Source: Glomus cerebriforme (lineage: Eukaryota > Glomeromycota > Glomeromycetes > Glomerales > Glomeraceae). Taken from it: a DNA stretch of 45,524 nucleotides. Below are positions 44,700 to 45,524 of the stretch, piece by piece. Under the pieces are notes generated by a model, which was not told the DNA's origin, ran no database searches, and was given only the letters and a program-made list of their open reading frames with translations. The stretch lies in contig QKYT01000538.1 in NCBI GenBank assembly GCA_003550305.1, positions 37,554 to 83,077 on the forward strand, written 5' to 3'. Position numbers and translations under genes: made by a program. The stretch's first letter is position 1; each line of letters starts with the position of its first letter.

Positions 44700-45524
44700 A
44701 GAAATAAAAATTATCCATTCACTAAAATAGAAAGATAGGAGAGATCCTCAGAATTTTATGGGAATTTAGTTTCTTTTCGAGTGAGCTGCGTATCAGAAGG
44801 CCTTATATCATTTCTTTAATAGAAGACAAGTCTCAAGGATCATCTCACACCTCAAGATAACACCCTAAGGCCTAAAATGATGAGGCCCTAAGAGACAATT
44901 ATGAGAGTCTTGCAAATGATTCTGATATTGCAGACTACGATCAGTGAACTTAAAACCAAGCTCATCACAGGAAATCTCTGAATAAGCGCATCCCAAAAAG
45001 AAGATACATTCTATGCAATAAAGAGGTGCAAAGAATAACATTAACTTCATGAGAAGTCAAATTCCAACTCATGTTCAGTCTAGGGAAAATATGTAAAAGT
45101 ATTCTTACTTCATACTGATTTTTGTTTAACTTCCAATTCTGTTTCGTGACTAGAGAAAAGAGCGCCAGAAAAAATTGGCAAGCTTTTTCTTCTGGTATGA
45201 AAATGTGCAGTTCAACTATATTTATGAGATTTTTTTTCTTATTGTGTATTGTACAGTACAATGATAAAACAGACCAGGCTCAATAAAACTACGTTTTTAG
45301 ATTTTCTGTAAAATGTTTTTTAATAGAGTAAAGTTAGAATATTTTACTATTAAACTAAATATTTTGGCCGCTTTACTCTGACCAGAATTATGTGTAAATC
45401 TGGCCAAAATTACTTTCGTCATACATCCAATAAAATTGCAAGTTTAAAATCACGTGATATAAAATACATCTTAAATTTGACCACTTAAAAATTTTTTTGT
45501 TGAGACTAAGTTGTATGCACTGTA
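44700..45524. other. End of window; higher-GC stretch 44730-45070
   Basis: 44730-45070 is less AT-rich than its surroundings and has two overlapping minus-strand ORFs (61 and 98 codons) in different frames. Neither shows a recognisable domain, so it may be a decayed exon or repeat. 45360-45440 repeats the TCTGGCCAAAATTA / GACCAGAATTA phrases seen in the 9.4-10.7-kb elements, probably another old inverted-repeat element. Confidence 0.3.

Overview
The window looks like nuclear DNA of a fungus of the arbuscular-mycorrhizal type (Rhizophagus / Glomeromycotina). This is inference. It rests on extreme AT-richness; short introns (about 70-90 nt) with GTAAGT-like donors and CTAAC-like branch sites; a kelch-repeat membrane protein; a kinase relic with the Cys-x2-Cys N-terminus common in that lineage; and many decayed DNA-transposon genes and MITEs. 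There is a 480-base assembly gap (11387-11866) and scattered single Ns. I could not run a search, so family names rest on recognised motifs.

Layout. 0.2-1.1 kb: a tandem array of about nine exon-plus-intron-like units, each with a 3' splice site, a mini-exon (usually exactly 32 nt), a 5' splice site and a hairpin over the branch site. 1.7-5.55 kb: a decayed minus-strand transposase gene interrupted by a 542-bp near-perfect foldback element. 6.3-8.5 kb: a decayed plus-strand gene whose third intron is split at its donor by a 710-bp element with 9-bp target duplications. 8.7-10.8 kb: nested inverted-repeat elements. 11.0-13.0 kb: minus-strand kelch gene, the best conventional gene here, broken by the gap. 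14.9-15.1 kb: a 19-bp minisatellite. 16.8-18.2 kb: protein-kinase pseudogene. 18.78-20.73 kb: pogo/jerky-type transposon with TA duplications and a disrupted DDE transposase.

From about 22.4 to 41.1 kb the window is a nested tandem duplication carrying four copies (A at 24.0, B at 28.8, C at 33.9, D at 37.3 kb) of an unrecognised small gene. All copies start MGN with Ser at position 6 (an N-myristoylation pattern) and continue as a very charged helix. A and C share one 3' flank, B and D another, so an A+B block was probably copied to give C+D. All four share a 50-bp upstream block. C-termini diverge: A and C splice to a tiny second exon, B and D stop early. The B and D flanks carry two copies of a decayed minus-strand gene.

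The last part (41-45.5 kb) holds a 303-bp hAT-like foldback with 8-bp target duplications, a frameshifted small secreted cysteine-rich gene at 42.84-43.08 kb, and AT-rich DNA with weak coding relics.

The most unusual items are the mini-exon array, the MGN family with its conserved promoter block, and the cysteine-rich gene. Only the kelch gene and MGN copies A and C look like plausible intact coding genes.
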